In this document: one piece after another, positions 6,936-10,302 of the stretch | How the letters are laid out: the number at the start of each line of letters is the position of its first letter | Position numbering within the stretch: the first letter of the stretch is position 1 | NCBI GenBank assembly: GCA_938022235.1 | Contig: CALIEL010000120.1 | Location: 1-10,302 of the forward strand | Direction of reading: 5' to 3' | From: Oribacterium parvum | Lineage (GTDB): Bacteria; Bacillota; Clostridia; Lachnospirales; Lachnospiraceae | Length of the DNA stretch: 10,302 nt | Notes under the pieces: generated by a model | The model's database searches: none | The model's input: the letters and a program-made list of their open reading frames with translations, nothing else | Told to the model about the DNA's origin: nothing | Program-made: the position numbers and the translations under genes

Positions 6936-9521
6936 TTAATACCCAAGCGTTTTCGTACAATCAAGTTTAAACCCGCCAGTACTTCTTGTAATGGGCACAA
7001 ATTCATTTAATTGATACTGCGTCGTAGCGGTAATCCCGGTATAAGCTTTGCTCAAATGATAATCCGTTTTTTCTTTGTACTTTTCCTTTGCCTCCAATTG
7101 CACAAGATTTTGTAAACGCATAAGATACTGATCCTGATTTGTTCCAAGAAGCATCAAATACAAACAATGCTCCCCGTAGTCCGCCTTTAGAAAGCCTTGA
7201 TCATCTTTTAAGCCCATGGCCTCTGTGGTTTTTTTGAAATCTTTATTTTTTTCTTTCTTACCTCCACCATCCTTTCCGCCGGTGGAATCACTCCCTCCGG
7301 TCTTTCCGGAACTGTCACCACTTGAGTCTTTGGCACTTGATGAGCCCCCGGTACCGGAAGAGTTGCCGGAGGAGTCACCGGCACTATCCGAGGATCCTTG
7401 CGTTTCTTCACTGTTATTTTTAGATTTTTTCGCCAAACCCTCTGTCTTTTCTTTAATCTTACCCTGTAAAGCATCGCTTATACCGGTGCATTGCAACAGG
7501 TCATTAAGTAAATCCGGAAGTCCCGCAGTAGACATATAGGCTTTTAGCTTAATAAAACTAACAGATTGTTTGTTGACCAGAAGAATCATATCAATAAAAG
7601 CCTCTAATATAAGAAGGATTACAAAAAATAGTGCTATAAAAGGACCTGTAACGCTTGATGCCTGAAGCCAATCTGATTCTGCAATAGCAGGAAGATTCGT
7701 GAGTAATCTTAATAAGAAGATATTAAAGAAGGTACCTACCTGCGCTCCTTTTTCCGAGTTGGAACCGGTAAATAGATACTCTAATTCTGCTCCCTTGTAT
7801 AATTTGTCGCTTCCGTCTGCATTGTCCATCTTGGGATAATTCCAAAAATCTCCGTCTAAGAAGCCTATGTTATAGGTACCGCCCGCCATTTCAAAAATAT
7901 TGCTATAATCATATCCCGTTAAAGTGGAGCCATCACTGTAATTGGTTCTGTTAGGCATGTTGTAGACACCGTAACCATAGAGAAGATAGTTCTTTCCCAG
8001 GTTTTCTTTGAACATAAGAAGTCGACCAAGATTTTGGAGTCTGCTACTTGCCCAATCGTATATGCCCTTGAAAAAAGTAACCATGCTGGTCAAATAAGAC
8101 CCAAGAGCTTTCAAAATCCCCAAAAAATCCGCTCCGCTTACCGCTGTAATGAAGTCGGTGATAGAGGAGAGCAAATTTACAATACTGTCCGTCATTTCTG
8201 CTGATCCCAGATCCAGTACACCACTTTGATTTATCAGTTCATTGGGATCCAAATTAGAATCTAGGGAACCGTCATACAAAATTTTTACCCCTAAAATCTC
8301 ATACAACAAATCCTTAAGCTGTGTTGCAATATCCACGCTGTCATCAGAACCTTTAATGATGTTTTGTAAATCTCCATATAAAGCAGCTGTTCTTTGGTCC
8401 ACATCCTCTATTTCCGACAGGACTACATAGCCCTCGATTTTTTCGTCTTTTTCAGCAGAGTAAGACTCCAGTTTTTTCGCCTGCTCTTCTAATTTTCCAT
8501 CATCTTCTTTTCCGTCATTGTATAATTCCTTTTGATAGGAATCTAAACTGTTTTGCACTTGATTATTGATTTCATGATAGGTCACAAATAAAGGATCCTG
8601 TAACGTATTCACATCATTTTTATTTTTCTCATATTTTTGAGCGTTACTAAGCAGTTCATCCGCTGATTTTCTAAACGATTCCTGGTTCTTTACAAAATCT
8701 CTTTCCTTCTCTTTTAAAGAAGAAAGCTTCCCTTTTAAATCCCTGGTAGCTGTACCAAAGGCTCCGGCTTTGCTGTTTACATCACTAATGTAGGAATCTA
8801 AAGAAATATCCTCTCCATTATCCTTCTTGCTTCTTGCTTCTTCTAGCGCTTGATAAGCGTCATCATAGGCCTTTCTTGCTTCTTTGTACTTTGTTAAAGA
8901 CTCCCCATATTCCTTGGCTTTATCGGAGTATTCTTTTAAAGATTTTGCCATATTAATGGCGGAATCGGTAATATCAATGGCGTTCTTTCCACCATCCATC
9001 ACATTTTTACATACCTTTAGGGAATCTAAATTATAGAAGTTGGATAACAAATCTTCTATGTTTAAACCTTCCACCAAAGTGTTGATAGGTACGGAAAGCT
9101 CACTGTATTCATACACTTCCTGTCTTAATGCCAAGGGCTCAATAAGGGAATTCTTTCCTTCTGCAGTACTTCCCGATAAACTGATAGCCTTTCCGAAGCC
9201 TTGGACGTTCGCTTCCAGATAGCTTTGATAACGAGAATCCAAAGACTCTTTCTGATCCTGTCTTAACGCCATAAAGCCGAAACGCTCATCCAAGTAGGGG
9301 TCATAATGGGCAAGGGCAGAAAAAATAGAGCTTCCCATCAGCTCTTCAATAATGGCTTGTGCGCTCTGTATTCTGGCATATTCTACGAAAATCAAAGTAC
9401 ACATCAACAACGGAGAAACGGTTAATGCCAGAAAAATGGAAATCATTCCCTTTCCACCATTGACATGAGAATACAAAAAACGCTTCAGTTTTTTTTGCAA
9501 TCCTAAAAATAGCTTTTTCAT
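6936..9521 (-). CDS. Large TadG-like membrane protein (DUF5702-type)
   Basis: 861 aa, first gene of the operon. A basic N-terminus (1-25) leads into one membrane segment (about 26-48, GMISIFLALTVSPLLMCTLIFVEYARI), with the pattern of TadG N-termini and of DUF5702 proteins; the +5 glutamate of the TadE-like sites is absent, so processing is not expected. The middle is rich in heptad-like charged helices (about 190-235, 260-300 and 325-365), probably coiled coil. A second hydrophobic stretch lies at about 624-650. Residues 702-755 form a Ser/Gly/Asp-rich low-complexity linker, followed by a globular C-terminal domain (about 760-861). The main body is probably outside the cell; the second membrane segment makes the C-terminal topology uncertain. 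The start at 9521 has GGGAGGG close upstream. Length and domains resemble Tad-locus proteins in Lachnospiraceae; its function is unproven. Confidence 0.8.
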   Translation of the reverse strand: MKKLFLGLQKKLKRFLYSHVNGGKGMISIFLALTVSPLLMCTLIFVEYARIQSAQAIIEELMGSSIFSALAHYDPYLDERFGFMALRQDQKESLDSRYQSYLEANVQGFGKAISLSGSTAEGKNSLIEPLALRQEVYEYSELSVPINTLVEGLNIEDLLSNFYNLDSLKVCKNVMDGGKNAIDITDSAINMAKSLKEYSDKAKEYGESLTKYKEARKAYDDAYQALEEARSKKDNGEDISLDSYISDVNSKAGAFGTATRDLKGKLSSLKEKERDFVKNQESFRKSADELLSNAQKYEKNKNDVNTLQDPLFVTYHEINNQVQNSLDSYQKELYNDGKEDDGKLEEQAKKLESYSAEKDEKIEGYVVLSEIEDVDQRTAALYGDLQNIIKGSDDSVDIATQLKDLLYEILGVKILYDGSLDSNLDPNELINQSGVLDLGSAEMTDSIVNLLSSITDFITAVSGADFLGILKALGSYLTSMVTFFKGIYDWASSRLQNLGRLLMFKENLGKNYLLYGYGVYNMPNRTNYSDGSTLTGYDYSNIFEMAGGTYNIGFLDGDFWNYPKMDNADGSDKLYKGAELEYLFTGSNSEKGAQVGTFFNIFLLRLLTNLPAIAESDWLQASSVTGPFIALFFVILLILEAFIDMILLVNKQSVSFIKLKAYMSTAGLPDLLNDLLQCTGISDALQGKIKEKTEGLAKKSKNNSEETQGSSDSAGDSSGNSSGTGGSSSAKDSSGDSSGKTGGSDSTGGKDGGGKKEKNKDFKKTTEAMGLKDDQGFLKADYGEHCLYLMLLGTNQDQYLMRLQNLVQLEAKEKYKEKTDYHLSKAYTGITATTQYQLNEFVPITRSTGGFKLDCTKTLGY
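7290..7440 (-). repeat. Ser/Gly-rich low-complexity coding stretch
   Basis: Encodes a linker with repeated SSG, GDSSG and GGS units in the C-terminal third of the large TadG-like protein. It probably separates two domains and could be glycosylated on the surface. Its repeated nucleotide content makes length variation between strains plausible. Confidence 0.7.
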
Positions 9522-9762
9522 CTGCCCTCCCTTGCAAAAGCGAATCTATAAAGACAGTAAAATTACTCTATACCTTTATCCTTTTGTTTTTCTCGTTTTT
9601 CTCTCATTTTCAAAGGAAGGAATCGTACTTTTCCCGCTGAGCAGAGAATCCCCGGATAAACTGCCGGTCTTTTTACATTTTGTCTCGTCTTTACGCCCTT
9701 AACATAAAACTGTTATTCTTCTGTGCCTTTACAATTACATAAGTTTAAACAATTTCTTATCG
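9522..9762 (-). other. Long untranslated leader of the pilus-like operon
   Basis: About 240 bases between the predicted start of transcription and the first ATG. I see no credible ORF and no clean terminator. A short palindromic pairing is possible around 9652-9677 (CCGG on both sides of CAGTTTAT, minus strand), but it is not a typical terminator or a riboswitch I can name. The leader could carry post-transcriptional control, or the real promoter could be nearer the gene. Confidence 0.35.
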
Positions 9763-9768
9763 CTCTTT

Positions 9769-9797
9769 ATTCTATCTGAAAAGCTCTTATTTTTCAA
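9769..9797 (-). promoter_or_regulatory. Sigma-A-type promoter of the pilus-like operon
   Basis: On the minus strand, -35 TTGAAA (9792-9797), 17-base spacer, -10 TAGAAT (9769-9774). Transcription would start near 9762, about 240 bases before the ATG at 9521. It lies in an A/T-rich stretch, where chance matches are common. Confidence 0.55.
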
Positions 9798-9882
9798 TAA
9801 ATTGATTAAAATAACTATATTTTTAATTTATAATTAATAGTATTAAGGCTATTTATGTATTGGAGTTTGACAGTTAAATAGT

Positions 9883-10289
9883 CCCAAAATCTCCTCAGGC
9901 CTTGAAAAGCCTGACTACAAGCTCCATCACGTTTACCTTGCACTGGAAATCCTTCTTCTCTGAATAAAAAACGTCCGAATGATCCCAAGCGTTTTATTCA
10001 TCAGAATTACTGTACTTCTGACGGTGAGTTTGCAGACAAAACCTGCTTCACTGCCCTGATTCTTTATCGCATTCTGGAAAAGAAGTTAGGGGAGAGCTAT
10101 ACCACTGAAGGCATTATAAGAACACTGAAGGAAATGAACATGCTGATAGCTCCCGGTGAAGGATATATCCCTGAGTATACCCGAACCGACCTTACAGATA
10201 AACTACACGACACATTTGGCTTTAGAACGGATTATGAGATTGTATCCCAAAGAGATATAAAAAAGATTTTAACCGCAACAAGAAAGTAG
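9883..10289 (+). pseudogene. Decayed IS1634-like transposase remnant
   Basis: A plus-strand fragment in two frames. From about 9966 to the stop at 10287-10289 the frame encodes a block with the features of the C-terminal end of IS1634-type transposases: TCFTALILYRILEKKLGE, GYIPEYTRTDLTD, HDTFGFRTDYEI. No start codon with a ribosome binding site exists; the frame opens after a TGA at 9912-9914. Just upstream, 9901-9960 in another frame reads LEKPDYKLHHVYLALEILLL and ends at the TGA at 9961-9963; from memory this resembles an earlier part of such transposases, which would mean an internal deletion plus frameshift. That second match is tentative. The DDE core is not present, so the element is inactive. 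Terminal repeats are not identifiable; the element may run past the right edge only as flanking sequence. Confidence 0.75.
9895..9914. repeat. Small inverted repeat inside the transposase remnant
   Basis: TCAGGC (9895-9900) and GCCTGA (9909-9914) form a perfect 6-bp stem with an 8-base loop. No T-run follows, so it is not a terminator. It may be part of the decayed element or chance. Confidence 0.4.
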
Positions 10290-10302
10290 AAATATTGCTA
10301 GA

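Noticed and set aside
7216..7539. 107-aa plus-strand ORF rich in proline and serine
   Set aside because: It is the antisense reading of the Ser/Gly-rich linker, where low complexity keeps other frames open.
9563..9607. 14-codon minus-strand upstream ORF in the operon leader
   Set aside because: It begins at an ATG without a ribosome binding site and its Lys/Glu/Arg-rich peptide looks like chance reading of A-rich leader.
9600..9735. Cyclic-di-GMP (GEMM) riboswitch in the operon leader
   Set aside because: Fragments such as GGCACAG and GGGCGTAAAG faintly resemble the motif, but the conserved core, tetraloop and receptor are not found in order.
9867..9872. Plus-strand TTGACA as a promoter for the transposase remnant
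   Set aside because: The -35 match is perfect, but there is no acceptable -10 at 16-18 bases and the downstream gene is broken.

Overview
The window looks like chromosomal DNA from a low-to-moderate GC, Gram-positive anaerobe of the Clostridia, most likely Lachnospiraceae. This rests on strong AGGAGG-type ribosome binding sites, TTGAAA/TATTCT-type promoters, and protein families frequent in that group (DUF819 membrane protein, AAA_14/DUF4143 ATPase, DUF5702 protein, IS1634-type transposase). The species cannot be named from sequence alone. Family names come from recognising motifs, not from database searches.

Left part (1-2840). The 3' end of a DUF819 membrane protein gene (plus strand, cut by the window edge) converges on a complete AAA_14/DUF4143 ATPase gene (minus strand); an imperfect inverted repeat between them probably terminates both. 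The ATPase has a strong promoter embedded in an inverted repeat that looks like an operator. The 318-base gap between the ATPase and the next gene also holds four perfect 15-bp tandem repeats, three scattered copies of their core, and a promoter pointing right.

Middle (2841-9800). A DUF3137-type membrane protein gene reads right and ends at a perfect stem-loop terminator shared with a five-gene minus-strand operon. In transcription order the operon encodes an 861-aa TadG-like/DUF5702 protein, a second DUF3137-type protein, two short proteins with Flp-type prepilin processing sites (TadE/TadF-like), and an A24 prepilin peptidase (TadV/CpaA-like). Genes in its second half are tightly packed (33-bp gap, 4-bp overlap, 10-bp gap). 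The simplest reading is the minor-pseudopilin and maturation part of a Tad-type surface apparatus: the peptidase would process the two TadE-like proteins, while the large protein sits in the membrane with most of its mass outside. No secretion ATPase (TadA), platform proteins (TadB/TadC) or major Flp pilin is visible here. The two DUF3137 proteins are about 73% identical over a 70-residue block, so they are paralogs, one inside the operon and one facing it.

Right part (9522-10302). A promoter for the operon lies about 250 bases upstream of its first gene, leaving a long untranslated leader. Beyond it is a decayed plus-strand transposase remnant (IS1634-like) with a frame break.
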